Positions 37,946-47,630 are shown, counted from the stretch's first letter. The stretch is DNA of 64,000 nucleotides from Planctomycetota bacterium (GCA_016712275.1 JADJRI010000004.1:124001-188000), one strand, 5' to 3'. The notes: generated by a model from the letters alone, not told the origin. Numbers and translations are program-made.

Positions 37946-38874
37946 GCGCCGATGGGAATCTTGTTCGCAACTTGCTTGGATACAGATCCTGTTGATGACG
38001 CAGCATCCAGTGTCTTCATGAGCCGAAGCGCTCCAAGCGAAAGCAGTAGGGCCAACGGCATCATCGCCCAGCCGGCGATATCATGAATGTTCTCTGTCAA
38101 AGATTCGCTCTTGGAATAGCACATCAAGTAGGCTGTCGCGAATCCACGCAGACCATTCGAAAGGACGGCGATGGGGACGCTCAGGATGACCAGCGCAGCC
38201 CGCTGCCATGTCGCACAATTTGCCATAAATGCCAGGACCGCCGCCACGATGACGAAAGCGGTGAGCATTCTTAATCCACTGCAGGCCTCGGTCACGGCCA
38301 CGATGGTCGTGTCATTAATTCTCAATACGTTTCCTTCGCGCACCACGTAGAATCCCGCGGTTTCGAGGCCGAATACTGTCATCGTTGTTGCCGCATTCTG
38401 AAGAGGCAGTGCGACGGCCTCGTGCACGCGAAATGGCAGCGGTACCATCAGGACAAGCAACAAAAGCACCCATCGCAAGTGCCAGAACATGCGCTTGCCA
38501 GTCGCAAGTAGGACCAGCCCCGCAATCGCCAGAACCAACGAGTATCTTTGGGCCGATTCGAGTCCCATGCGAACTCCGAACAGGCGGCCTGCTTCAGCTG
38601 CGGCGAGCAGGCACAGGCCGCTCCAAGCCGGGCTGATCGAAATTTCGGCCAGCTCCCGTCGCTTTCGCCAAACGAGATGCAGCGCAACTAACGGAACAAG
38701 CATGCCGACGGAATAGTCCTCGTTGCGCAGCCAGAATTCGAAAAGCTCGACAATGGTGGACGAGTAACTCCAAGCCAGGCATCCTCCCAGCAGCGCGAGC
38801 GACCAGATCAGCGATGGAACCGCTGCTGCCTTGATACCAGTTCGCAAATTATGCTCTTTCATTTTCAATTGCAC
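37942..38874 (-). CDS. Exosortase (EpsH-related transpeptidase)
   Basis: 310 residues with about eight membrane helices. The catalytic triad is visible in family order: Cys198 in EACSGLR, Arg243 in SNGLRGF and His264 in NIHDIAGW. FWLRNEDYSVGMLVPLVALHLVW near the N-terminus is the usual W-x(6)-YSHG-like entry motif. Exosortases cleave C-terminal sorting tails (PEP-CTERM and relatives) and are linked with extracellular polysaccharide. It is paired with EpsI downstream and the initiating sugar transferase upstream (33-base gap). No obvious sorting-signal protein was seen in the window, so the substrates must be encoded elsewhere. Confidence 0.92.
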   Translation of the reverse strand: MQLKMKEHNLRTGIKAAAVPSLIWSLALLGGCLAWSYSSTIVELFEFWLRNEDYSVGMLVPLVALHLVWRKRRELAEISISPAWSGLCLLAAAEAGRLFGVRMGLESAQRYSLVLAIAGLVLLATGKRMFWHLRWVLLLLVLMVPLPFRVHEAVALPLQNAATTMTVFGLETAGFYVVREGNVLRINDTTIVAVTEACSGLRMLTAFVIVAAVLAFMANCATWQRAALVILSVPIAVLSNGLRGFATAYLMCYSKSESLTENIHDIAGWAMMPLALLLSLGALRLMKTLDAASSTGSVSKQVANKIPIGA

Positions 38875-38907
38875 CGGGTGCGCTCCGGAAGTGCGACGGA
38901 TACAAGC

Positions 38908-39825
38908 CTAGGAAAGCCGGGCCTGGATACCGATCTGGTCATACGAATTCATTGGATTCTGAGAACCGTTCGTCGGTCTGCCGTCATCATTTGATCGATT
39001 GGGTTCCACCGAAAAGCCATTGTTCCCGTCGGATGTGTACCTTGGAAGACACAGGTCAAGCCAATCACGGCGATTCGACAGTTCGAATTCGAAATCTGGT
39101 CTTGATACATCGCCATTCTGTCGAGAATGGCGAATCAGCCAATCGACCGGAATGCTGAATCGGCCTCCGAGTGTCAGAACTGTGGCAATGAGGATTGAAA
39201 GATCAAGCCACAACGACCATCGTCGCACATACAACGTGTCATAGTGAATCCACTGATGAAAGTCACCGACATCCCGTTCGTGTCGACAGACCTGCCAGAG
39301 TCCGGTGATGCCGGGTCGTATAGAAAGTCGGGCCTTGCGCCATGGAATACAGACCTGGTTCTCGCGGAAAGGCGATGGGCGCGGGCCGATCAGGCTCATG
39401 TGCCCGCAAAGTACATTGATCAATTGCGGCAATTCATCCACGTTTGTGCTACGCAGCCAGCCGCCCAACCACGTCACCCGCGGATCATTGGCCACCTTGA
39501 ACTGGGGACCATCGACAGCGCTTTGCTGGTATAGCTCGCGTTGCTTTGTATGGGCATCTGCAACCATGGTGCGAAACTTTAAGCAGCGAAATTCACGGCC
39601 GTTCAGGCCCTCGCGAATGTGTCCGAACAAGACGGGGCCGCGTGAGGTGAGTTTTATCAAAATGGCCGTCACAAGAAGGAGCGGCGAGACCAAGGCAAGT
39701 CCGATGGATGCCAATGCGATGTCAAGGCCGCGCTTGACGGCCATTTGAACGTTTAAACTTCGTGGACCTGCCGGTGTTTTCTCGTCCGAAGAATAGTGGT
39801 CCGGTGCCCCATGGGACGGATTCAT
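38908..39825 (-). CDS. Polyprenyl-phosphate sugar-1-phosphate transferase (initiating)
   Basis: 305 residues. One N-terminal membrane hairpin (KRGLDIALASIGLALVSPLL) is followed by the bacterial sugar transferase domain: LTSRGPVLFGHIREG, FRCLKFRTMVADA, ANDPRVTWLGGWLRSTNVDELPQL, MSLIGPRPSP and PGITGLWQV. This is the WbaP/PglC catalytic core (DE pair present in NVDELPQ). It attaches the first sugar phosphate to undecaprenyl phosphate. The start at 39825 overlaps the preceding stop by ATGA; the longer open frame upstream is Arg-rich and overlaps the previous gene, so it is rejected. The C-terminal ~60 residues are Asn/Arg-rich and unusual. No multi-helix WbaP N-domain is present. Confidence 0.9.
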   Translation of the reverse strand: MNPSHGAPDHYSSDEKTPAGPRSLNVQMAVKRGLDIALASIGLALVSPLLLVTAILIKLTSRGPVLFGHIREGLNGREFRCLKFRTMVADAHTKQRELYQQSAVDGPQFKVANDPRVTWLGGWLRSTNVDELPQLINVLCGHMSLIGPRPSPFRENQVCIPWRKARLSIRPGITGLWQVCRHERDVGDFHQWIHYDTLYVRRWSLWLDLSILIATVLTLGGRFSIPVDWLIRHSRQNGDVSRPDFEFELSNRRDWLDLCLPRYTSDGNNGFSVEPNRSNDDGRPTNGSQNPMNSYDQIGIQARLS

Positions 39826-40841
39826 TTCAGAATTTGAGGAATCCTTTCCACGCTCAAAGCGTGTTCCAGTTTTTCTCCGGCAATCTGGTCGCAGAATACG
39901 GCGTCCGCGGGTACTTGGGTTCCATGATCCAGGATCGTGTTGGCCACGACTGCTTTGCTGCCGACTTCCGCGTTTCGACCGACAACAACAGGGCCGAGAA
40001 GCACTGCCCCGGCGCCGATCTTGCAATTCTCTCGAAGAACGACCGGGCCGATTAATCGAGCTGTGCCATGAACAGCGACGCCCTGCTCCCGGAATACGCC
40101 CGCGTTGGAACTTGCAGACTGGCCCCACGGAAGAAAATGTGGAATCTTCTGCTTCAAAACCAGTTTGTTGAAGTTCAACATCTGGACTTTGTCGCGCAGA
40201 TTCAGTGCGATTCCCGGCGCTGTGATGTCGCGAATCGGCAGGCCGTTTGCGGACATGCGCCCGCGTAATTCGACAGGCTCCAATTGAAGCGATCCGGAGA
40301 GCGACCTCAATGCTGATACGGGTATCATGGAGGCTACAACACCCGAAGAACGCAAATCCGTGATGCCGAAGTAAGACCTTTGAATCCTTCGAATGCGATT
40401 GCTGGCGTCGAGTTGAATTCGTTCACCCGTCAAACCGGGCTCCGAGGCCAGCGTGATGAGATGGGTTGCCACTCGGGCATCCCGGATTTCGCCGCCCATC
40501 CTGACCAAATCCAAGCCTTCCGCCGGCCACATGGCCGGATCGACGATCAACACCCAGTCGGATGGCTCCAAATCACCGAGTCGTTCGGGTGCTTCTTCGG
40601 CGCCTTGAATGCACACTCCCGGCATGATTTGCTGAGTCGCCTGGATGTATTCTGCGGTGATTTCAAATGTAGGGACCAGCGTCGGGCTGTTGGCGCCCAA
40701 CGATCGCGAAATCTGAGAGACGATGTACTGCAAAAGCGATGCACCGCCAATCGGCATCGTCAACAACGAACTGTGCGACGTACACAGGTATTGCGGTCGA
40801 TGATCCAGGACCAGGACTGTCAGACAGGATGCGTGGTCCAT
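39822..40841 (-). CDS. Degenerate nucleotidyltransferase-like protein with left-handed beta-helix tail
   Basis: 339 residues. The N-terminal ~230 residues have the alternating strand/helix order of nucleotide-sugar pyrophosphorylases (TVLVLDHRPQYL, MPIGGASLLQYIVSQI, WVLIVDPAMWP). The G-x-G-T-R and P-K-P motifs needed for catalysis are absent. The C-terminal ~80 residues are hexapeptide repeats: GTARLIGPVVLRENCKIGAGAVLLGPVVVGRNAEVGSKAVVAN. It looks like a relative of GlmU/ManC-type enzymes that lost catalysis and kept a sensor or scaffold role. A similar protein (43236-44207) lies on the other side of the Wzc gene. Function unknown; a regulatory or assembly role in chain export is an inference. 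Confidence 0.7.
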   Translation of the reverse strand: MDHASCLTVLVLDHRPQYLCTSHSSLLTMPIGGASLLQYIVSQISRSLGANSPTLVPTFEITAEYIQATQQIMPGVCIQGAEEAPERLGDLEPSDWVLIVDPAMWPAEGLDLVRMGGEIRDARVATHLITLASEPGLTGERIQLDASNRIRRIQRSYFGITDLRSSGVVASMIPVSALRSLSGSLQLEPVELRGRMSANGLPIRDITAPGIALNLRDKVQMLNFNKLVLKQKIPHFLPWGQSASSNAGVFREQGVAVHGTARLIGPVVLRENCKIGAGAVLLGPVVVGRNAEVGSKAVVANTILDHGTQVPADAVFCDQIAGEKLEHALSVERIPQILK

Positions 40842-40880
40842 GAACTACCTCTTTCCCGGAAAGACAACCATGAGACTCGG

Positions 40881-43171
40881 TTAGCCTGCGATCGGTTCGG
40901 CGACAGCATCGATATAGTCACGTCCGTAGTAATAGGTTCTCGGAGGACGCGGTCCGACCAACACAATGCCGAGTGACTGCCCGCCAACCACTTCGATTTG
41001 AGTCAGGGCTTCTCCGACGATATTCCGATTGCAATGTCCCTCTCGAATCAGAACAATGGAGGAATCCACTTGCTGCGCCAGCATCGATCCATCGGCTGTG
41101 GCCAGAATCGGACTGCTATCGATGAGAATGACATCATACGCTTGTCGCCAGTTTGTAATACGTGAACTCAACATGCCATTGGCCAGTAGTTCCGAAGCCA
41201 TGCGATTGCGCACGGCGCCGGCCGGGATCAGATCCAATCCGGGTGACAATGCCCTGCGAACGGCGCTATGTTGTAGCTCGGAATTCCCCAGCAAATCGGA
41301 CAGGCCGACGGAATCGTCGCATGCCAATCGCTGCGACAACGACGATCGCCGCAGATCCGCATCCACCAGCAGCACGCGCTTGCCGGAAGCGGCAAAGCTC
41401 CTGGCCAGCATGAGCGAGAAGAACGTTTTGCCGGCTTCCGCACTCGAACTCGTAATTTGAAGGACAAGGTTCTTGGACGAAAGCAGCTTGGGCATGAGCG
41501 CCGTACGAATTTCGCGAACGGCTTCCTCCTGAAGTACGGGCCAGTCTGCCGGAGTGGATTTATCGGCTTGGTCCAGCAATGGCAGATACCCGAGCACCGG
41601 CAACGCGCCGATTTGTGCGGCGACATCCTTCAATTCATACACCTTGGGGCTCATCATGTAGCGGAAAAGCGCGGTTGCCACGCCCGCGGCCAGCGCGCCA
41701 AATAGGACAACAATGGCAAATTTGGGTCGTCGATCCGAATCAGGCGCTTGGGGTTCAAAGGCATCCCCGACGCGCCGGATATTGGCAGGCGCTTTTTGAT
41801 TCTGCTCGATTTCAAATTCGCGCTTCTCAACTTGCTTTAAGGTCTGTTGCTTTAGATGCAGTTGATCTCGAACCTCTTTGAAACTCCGATATTTTTGCCA
41901 TGTTTGGCTGTAGGTTTCTCGTTTTCCTTGCAGTTCTTTCGTTAATTTGTCGCGGGCGTCGATTAGCAGCGCAGCCGATGATTCAGGTATGAGGGATCGG
42001 TTGATTCCAGGATTGAGGCGGACGACTGGCTTCCTCCGGGCTGGGAATTCAACGGCAATCCCGTCGTCAGGATTTCGGCCTCGCGGTCCGTCAGGTTTTG
42101 CGTAAGTTGTGCGATTCGATGGCGGGCCATTTGTACGGATCGATGATTACTTCCCAGATTCACACTGATTTCGGAAAGCGAAATCTCAGATTGCTCGATC
42201 GCGCCTTTAATCTGTCGCCAGCGTTCATCACGGCTAAAGTCGATGTGCGAGGGCGACGTTGTGGACGTTTCGCCGGTCTCTTGACCGAGCTTTGCCAGGT
42301 ATGCCTCGATGCTTTCGATTTCACGATTGATTGTCTCGAGATTCTGGTTGTCAGACTCGAGCGAGCTTTTGCGCTCAGAGATCAACTTGTCCAAGTCGGG
42401 CGATTGAAGGTCCGGTTGATCCTGAAGAGCGGTCAATTGGGCTTCCAAACCATCGATTTCTGCGCCGGTCGAAACCGCCAGATTCTTCAGCTGTTTCAGC
42501 TTGTCTTTATCCTGCTGGAATCTCGTTTCGTTCACATATTGCGTATATTCATGGGCAACAGCGTTCAAAATCGTTCGCGCGTCACCGGCAAACGGTGAAG
42601 TTTTGGATAATTGGATGACCAGCTTGCCCCTGGGCGCGACGACTTCCAATTCCTGGCGCAACCGATCGATTGGCGGCTGTTTCGATCTGATGCGATCCAA
42701 GATATTTGCAGGTGTTCCTGCATACCATCGGGTATTGCGAACTTCGGGCCGATCCAAAACCCTGTTGAGGACCGCGTCACTCGTGATGAACTCAATTTGT
42801 GTATCGAGATATTGCTGGTAGAACGGCAATGGGCCATTCTCGTCTGTTTTGTCGAGCAGCCGCGGAATAATCGGCTGAACTTCGATGACAGCGCTGGCCC
42901 GGTAGATGGGCGTGATCAAAGTCCAAATTGCGGCCTCGCCGATCGCGAAGGTCATCAGTGCAATCAGTAGGATTGTCCATTTGAATCGCAGGGCATTGCG
43001 AAGTGAAATTGACCGTCGCCCCCCATTCGCTTCGGCGGCGCCATCGTCGATGACCGTCGATTGAGCGTCGATGACCGATAGGGAATCCGCGGAAGCATTT
43101 CGCCGGCCCATACGAACGGGCAAAAAGTCGGAACCTGGGCGAAGATGATTGTCTCTTGTTGGATCAGCCAT
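40881..43171 (-). pseudogene. wzc: Wzc-type polysaccharide co-polymerase/tyrosine kinase, one frameshift
   Basis: Corrected length is 763 residues. The N-terminal Wzz domain has a first helix (FKWTILLIALMTFAIGEA) and PIYRASAVIEVQP, then a long coiled-coil periplasmic part (residues ~200-450). A lost base near 41982 interrupts the coil. The second helix is KFAIVVLFGALAAGVATAL. The cytoplasmic BY-kinase has ITSSSAEAGKTFFSLMLA (Walker A), VLLVDADLRRSSLS (Walker A') and VILIDSSPIL (Walker B). The C-terminus carries a tyrosine cluster YYYGRDY, the expected autophosphorylation site. It controls chain length and export. The protein lies between the two nucleotidyltransferase-like genes. Function is secure if the single indel is an error. 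Confidence 0.82.
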
Positions 43172-43235
43172 TTTGTTTCACATCGCTGCCGGTTAAGTTG
43201 GTCTCAAGTCATTCGTGTTTTGGTTGCGATCGACA

Positions 43236-44207
43236 TTACCATCGGGCACGTATCAACCCATTGGCCACTGCTCCGGGGCGAACGCTCGCCCTGTCCCACA
43301 TCACGGAATTGTGAACCATCGCACCTGACCCGATGGTGCAATTCCGGCCAATAATGGTCGGACCAATTATCATGACATCTTCTTCGATGATCGTATTGCG
43401 ACCGATCAGGCAGGGGCCCACGATGCGGGCGCTTGGCGCGATTTGAACATTGTCATCCAGGACAATCGAACAATGGAAGTTCGGGCCGGTGGAAACCTGA
43501 GCGGTCTTGATCATCTCATTGAGGGCCCAGTAATTGATTTGCAGGTAAGACGCAATGTCATGCACGCGCGGGGCAATTCTCATCGCATTGAACCGATGAA
43601 TTCCGTGGTCGTTTCGATACAGCTCCGGTATCAGCCATTCTTTGATGTCGATGAAGCCGCAATCTGGTACATGATTGAGAAGCGTTCGTTCGAGCACATA
43701 GATGCCGGCCGGGCGAAACGATTTCTCCTCCTGGGGATTCCGTTGAGTAGATCGTTCCACGACCACCGTTCCGCTTTCACCGGCGTCCTGATGACTGGCC
43801 AGCAGGTCGTGCAGGCTTAGGAGGTGAATCGAATTGGCTTCGACAACAACAAACTGATCGGCATCTACGATTTGACTCGCATCAAAAGCACATCCGGCAG
43901 GACCTCTCGGAAGGTGATCCTCCTGATAATAGAGGTCCAAATCGAGTGCGGCGCCGTCACCAAAGAACCGACGAAACCGGTGCCCCTCGTGATTGACACA
44001 CAAGACAATCGTCGAAATCCCGGCTTGTTTCAGCCAGTTCAAGGTATGAAGGATCAGCGGTACATTTAAGACCGGCACCAGGGAACGCGGGGTACATGCG
44101 TCAAATTCCCCGGAATGCCATGCGTGAGAACCGGCGAGCACGACAGCTGCGGTTCCGGACCTTGGCAAGCGCTTGGGGTTCTCCAGGATTTGATTGCAAG
44201 CTCTCAT
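43236..44207 (-). CDS. Nucleotidyltransferase-like protein with hexapeptide tail, altered catalytic loop
   Basis: 323 residues. AAVVLAGSHAWHSGEF stands where GGxGTR should be, and DACTPRSLVPVLNVPLILHTL replaces the PKPLVPV motif with PRSL. The Rossmann part continues with STIVLCVNHEGHRFR, DLDLYYQEDHLPRGPAG (the QEdxxlGTAG-like donor loop) and AGIYVLERTLL. The C-terminal left-handed beta-helix is clear: CSIVLDDNVQIAPSARIVGPCLIGRNTIIEEDVMIIGPTIIGRNC. It may still bind a nucleotide sugar, but catalytic residues of the signature loop are changed. It is the first clearly polysaccharide-related gene of the operon and precedes Wzc by 64 bases. Regulation by sugar level is a possible role (inference). 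Confidence 0.72.
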   Translation of the reverse strand: MRACNQILENPKRLPRSGTAAVVLAGSHAWHSGEFDACTPRSLVPVLNVPLILHTLNWLKQAGISTIVLCVNHEGHRFRRFFGDGAALDLDLYYQEDHLPRGPAGCAFDASQIVDADQFVVVEANSIHLLSLHDLLASHQDAGESGTVVVERSTQRNPQEEKSFRPAGIYVLERTLLNHVPDCGFIDIKEWLIPELYRNDHGIHRFNAMRIAPRVHDIASYLQINYWALNEMIKTAQVSTGPNFHCSIVLDDNVQIAPSARIVGPCLIGRNTIIEEDVMIIGPTIIGRNCTIGSGAMVHNSVMWDRASVRPGAVANGLIRARW

Positions 44208-44215
44208 CTGTTTGA

Positions 44216-44902
44216 CTAGGCATCTGAAACCGCGGGTGATTCACGACCCGACATAAGCCTTTTCGAAGCTGAGCGCGCCGCGGCTCGAATCGCGCGGCCA
44301 AATAGAACCAGGCAAAGACAGGCAATGATCAACACGACTTGTTTCCAACCGACGCCGGGCGTTCGCTTCACAACGATGAAATCGGCGCACGCGGTGAGTG
44401 CGGTGACTGCAGTGCCGCAAATCGCAAGCATGTCCACTCTCAAAATGGCGCCCAGTACCACCGACAAGACCCCCAAAATGATTCCAAGCCCTTGCGTGCG
44501 GCCATAGCCGGGGTGCAATCCCTCGAACCCCGGAACTTTATCGCCAAAAGTAGCGAGCATCGCGCAAAGGCCGCCGATGCAAACGAGCAGGGTACCAATG
44601 CTTGAACCATCGCGTGCGGGTGACTTCACTTCGAGAGCCCGAGGTTTGTCCGCACAGTCGATGCAGTAGTGGTGTTTTTGGGGAGCACCTTTCGAATATC
44701 GGGCGAGAACCGTAACGCGGGCTGTGGCATCACAAATATCGCACGCATTGATTCGAGATACTGGTTCATTCATTGTGCTATTGGAGTCTTCGATCGACTC
44801 AGGTTGTGCATATTGAATCATGGCTGATTGCCCCATTTTGTGATCATCCATGAAACTTGGAAAACGCTGCTTGCGGATAGACTCCGTCCCCGTCAGCTGC
44901 AA
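44216..44902 (-). CDS. Membrane protein with N-terminal CxxC zinc-ribbon
   Basis: Up to 228 residues; starts at MNEPVSRIN, MIQYAQ or the first ATG are all possible. The N-terminal region has a CDICD pair and HYCIDC pair, a likely treble-clef or rubredoxin-like zinc site similar to that of McsA/UVR-type proteins. After it are four hydrophobic helices (GTLLVCIGGLCAMLATF, LGIILGVLSVVLGAIL, LAICGTAVTALTACADF, VVLIIACLCLVLFG). The C-terminus is basic. Family not recognised. It ends eight bases before the nucleotidyltransferase-like gene and is the first gene of the 44-kb minus-strand locus. Confidence 0.65.
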   Translation of the reverse strand: MQLTGTESIRKQRFPSFMDDHKMGQSAMIQYAQPESIEDSNSTMNEPVSRINACDICDATARVTVLARYSKGAPQKHHYCIDCADKPRALEVKSPARDGSSIGTLLVCIGGLCAMLATFGDKVPGFEGLHPGYGRTQGLGIILGVLSVVLGAILRVDMLAICGTAVTALTACADFIVVKRTPGVGWKQVVLIIACLCLVLFGRAIRAAARSASKRLMSGRESPAVSDA

Positions 44903-46722
44903 GCTGGTTTTTTCATAACTCTCGTGATTTCAGTGCCTTGCGGGCCGACCTTAACAAACATCGGCTCGTCGAACATCGTTTACAGAACGCCGACAAATCT
45001 GGTTTATGCCAAACAAATGTCACCCTGGCGGCCCTCCGCAGAACACGTCGCTAACGCTTGCGATGCAACTTGCCAGCTTGCTATAGACACCAGCAGGAAA
45101 GCATCGTTCAAATTAACGAGTGCGCGTCGGCGCGAGCCCTCGCGCGGAGATGGGGTTCCACATTCAATTACGCTGCACCGGCCTGTGAATGACTCTGCCT
45201 TTGCTCTCGCGAGCACGAGCAACAGCATCACTTCCCGTGTGGGTAGCCCCGCCTTGAAAACAATTACCGCACACGCTTCATTTTTTGAACGAATCGAACT
45301 TATCGCGTCTCCCTGCTCTCGGCGATTGCATTCGCAAATTCAATTCTCAGTGACTGTTCTTTCAGATTACTGGCCGCCCAAATCGTGTACTTCATCGCAC
45401 ATCGATGATCCGCTGACATCTGGGCCGTGATTTTCATTATAGAGATTCGACCTTCATCAAAGTCAATCAGATTCCAATCATGAATATTGCCCGAGTATCG
45501 GACAGCACCATTTTCCCTTGTGTCGCATGTTTCTCAGACTCTTTCCGATAAGAGTAAGGAGTCATGTGTATTTGCGCGAGCTGCCGATCGCACCCATCGA
45601 ACCCTCGATCGCGCGAACCGGAAATGGTGTAATAACAAATAACGAACATCTTGTGTGACATGCCTTGCCACCCTGGTGGCAATTCATCAAAACAAACGAA
45701 TTTTCTCGGCCCAAATATCAGACATTTTCAATCATCCAAAGAACCCACAATAGTATCTTGTTCGCCCTGTGTTTACAAGCATGAAGTCCTGCATCACGTC
45801 CAAGAACGGACCAAGCGCAACGTCCGAAATTTCCGGCATACGCTTGGATCATGTTCGAGTGCCATTGGTTGGCTCGATCATACGACCACATGAGAATTAT
45901 TGGACTTTCGTTAGTGCTCCTTGCATTCCATGGCTGACAAGTGTTTTAGCGAGACCATCCGAGAACGGAAATGAAATTAGTCGCTCCGCAAAAGGAAAAA
46001 GAAAGCCGCCCCGTTTTTTCAGTTGAATTGTAGCAAGTTGAGAAATGCCAGAGTATTAAGACTCAGTGTGATCTTCGTTATTCTACCGGGTTGGGTGCGC
46101 AACTCATTGACAAGGGTCTCATAATGCGGGATTGAGTTTGACGTTTGTGCCGGGCGACTCGTCGCATACTCTCGTGCTTTTGATTCAACTTGCTTTTTAT
46201 AGCGCGTTCCGTGAGGGGGTGAACACCTCATCTACCTGCACGCAAAAAATGCCGATCGTTGAATCGATCAAACGTACATGAATACAATAAACCATGGATG
46301 AAATGGGCGAAGTGCTTTTTTCGTCCAGAATGTGTCGATCTAGTCGAGAGCATGGTTTGGTCGTTGAGCCAGTCGGATAACATCCAAACTCGCATCGTGT
46401 GATGGGTTGGTTCCTATTAAGCCACCTAGGAAAATGGGGCAAGTTGCATTTGCTTTTTGATTTCGCAACGAATGACGCGAGAAATTTGAAGTTAAACCTC
46501 GAACAGGAACCGCCCGATAACGATTCGTAATCCCGGAGGTTGGAAATCTTAACAGATTGGTTCGAAATGGAAGTTCGCAAGCCTGCTTTGATGTTCGAGT
46601 TGATATCGTGGTCAGGGGGCATTTGCCCAGGACCATTGAAGCCAGGGTTGTGATTCTGATAACCAGATGGATTGGACGATTCAGCGGAGTCGTCGTTCAG
46701 GATGTTTGAATCGGAGTCGTGT
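44903..46722. other. Non-coding interval of about 1.8 kb at the head of the polysaccharide locus
   Basis: No reading frame here has recognisable composition. The longest (44828-45430 plus and 46197-46832 minus) have no conserved blocks, and the second crosses the start of the NusG-like gene. Base composition is less GC-rich than the flanks. The interval separates the minus-strand polysaccharide operon from the plus-strand NusG-like gene, so it should hold at least two divergent promoters. I saw no ops/JUMPstart-like element. No clear tandem repeat or tRNA was found. Confidence 0.6.
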
Positions 46723-47292
46723 ATGTTTGAGCTATCCCCAATCGGTGGCCGGGTAGCTGAGGATGATGTCGAATCAGCCCTTTCAGAGGCGGCGTCGAAT
46801 GACGGGCGGCGCTGGTGGGTGTTGCACACCAAACCGCGCCAGGAAAAGGCGCTGTCTGAGGATCTAAAAGAGCGGAGTATCGTTCACTACCTGCCGATCA
46901 TCGAAGCGCGACCGGCCTATCGAAGCCGTCGCGCGACGGTTCAGTTGCCTCTTTTTCAGGGATATCTTTTCCTGTTCGCGGATTCCGAAGATCGTATCGA
47001 GTCCCTTAAAACCAAGCGTGTTGTGTCGGTTCTCAACGTACCCGATCAATCGAATCTCCGCCGGGAAGTTTCACAAATTCGCAGAGTGATCGCCAGTCGC
47101 GAGCCGTTTTCGCTTTATCCGAAACTTTGTCGCGGCGCCCCGTGTCGTGTCGCGGTGGGGGCGCTGAAGGGACTCGTCGGCGTTGTCATTGGAACGTCAA
47201 GTAATCGGCGATTTCTGGTGGAAGTGCATGCGCTCGGTCAATCCATCTGTCTTGAAATCGATGTCGCCTGCCTTGAGCCAATTTCGGATTAA
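46723..47292 (+). CDS. NusG/RfaH-like transcription antiterminator
   Basis: 189 residues. The NGN domain is evident: RRWWVLHTKPRQEKALSEDL, YLPIIEARPAYRSRRATVQLPLFQGYLFLF, then VVSVLNVPDQ. A C-terminal KOW-like half follows: PCRVAVGALKGLVGVVIGTSSNRRFLVEVHALGQSICLEIDV. This matches specialised NusG paralogues (RfaH, UpxY, LoaP) that bind RNA polymerase and let it read through long surface-polysaccharide operons. Start 46723 is favoured by GGAG at 46713-46716; in-frame starts at 46672 (TTG) and 46702 are alternatives. It lies divergently upstream of the 44-kb locus, the expected place for a dedicated elongation factor. Confidence 0.85.
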   Translation: MFELSPIGGRVAEDDVESALSEAASNDGRRWWVLHTKPRQEKALSEDLKERSIVHYLPIIEARPAYRSRRATVQLPLFQGYLFLFADSEDRIESLKTKRVVSVLNVPDQSNLRREVSQIRRVIASREPFSLYPKLCRGAPCRVAVGALKGLVGVVIGTSSNRRFLVEVHALGQSICLEIDVACLEPISD

Positions 47293-47630
47293 ATTTTCGG
47301 AGTCTCGGTAGCGTCGATTGTACTACCGCTTGCCGCATTACGGTGGCAGCGACAACGTCAATCGGCGTTTTTTCCTTGAATTCGCTCATACGAATCGACC
47401 TGCCAATCAGCTTTGAACCCTGCTGCATAGCTCTCAAATCGCTTAATTGTTGGCAGTTTCCACGATGGATGCCCAATTTTGACTCGTTTGCCCCATGTTC
47501 TGCCGGATTAAATGTCGTTTGACTCGCATTCCCGGCACATTCGTGTCACAATACATGTAAGTTCGAACGAATTGGTAAACGAATCTTCGTTCATTTTCAA
47601 TTTCGCCTTGTGATCCATGGGCTGGTTCAC
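47293..47630. other. Intergenic region, nothing recognised
   Basis: 338 bases between the NusG-like and kinase genes. No open frame with conserved sequence, no clear hairpin followed by T-tract on the plus strand. It probably contains the kinase gene's promoter. Confidence 0.5.

Noticed and set aside
44828..45430. 200-codon plus-strand frame in the long intergenic region
   Set aside because: Low-complexity composition, no conserved segment, overlaps the start of the zinc-ribbon membrane gene on the other strand.
44903..46722. ops/JUMPstart-type element for RfaH-like regulation
   Set aside because: Looked for the GGCGGTAG core upstream of the operon and did not find it; a divergent element cannot be excluded.
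46197..46832. 211-codon minus-strand frame
   Set aside because: Asn/Ser-rich N-terminal half, overlaps the NusG-like gene start, no family features.
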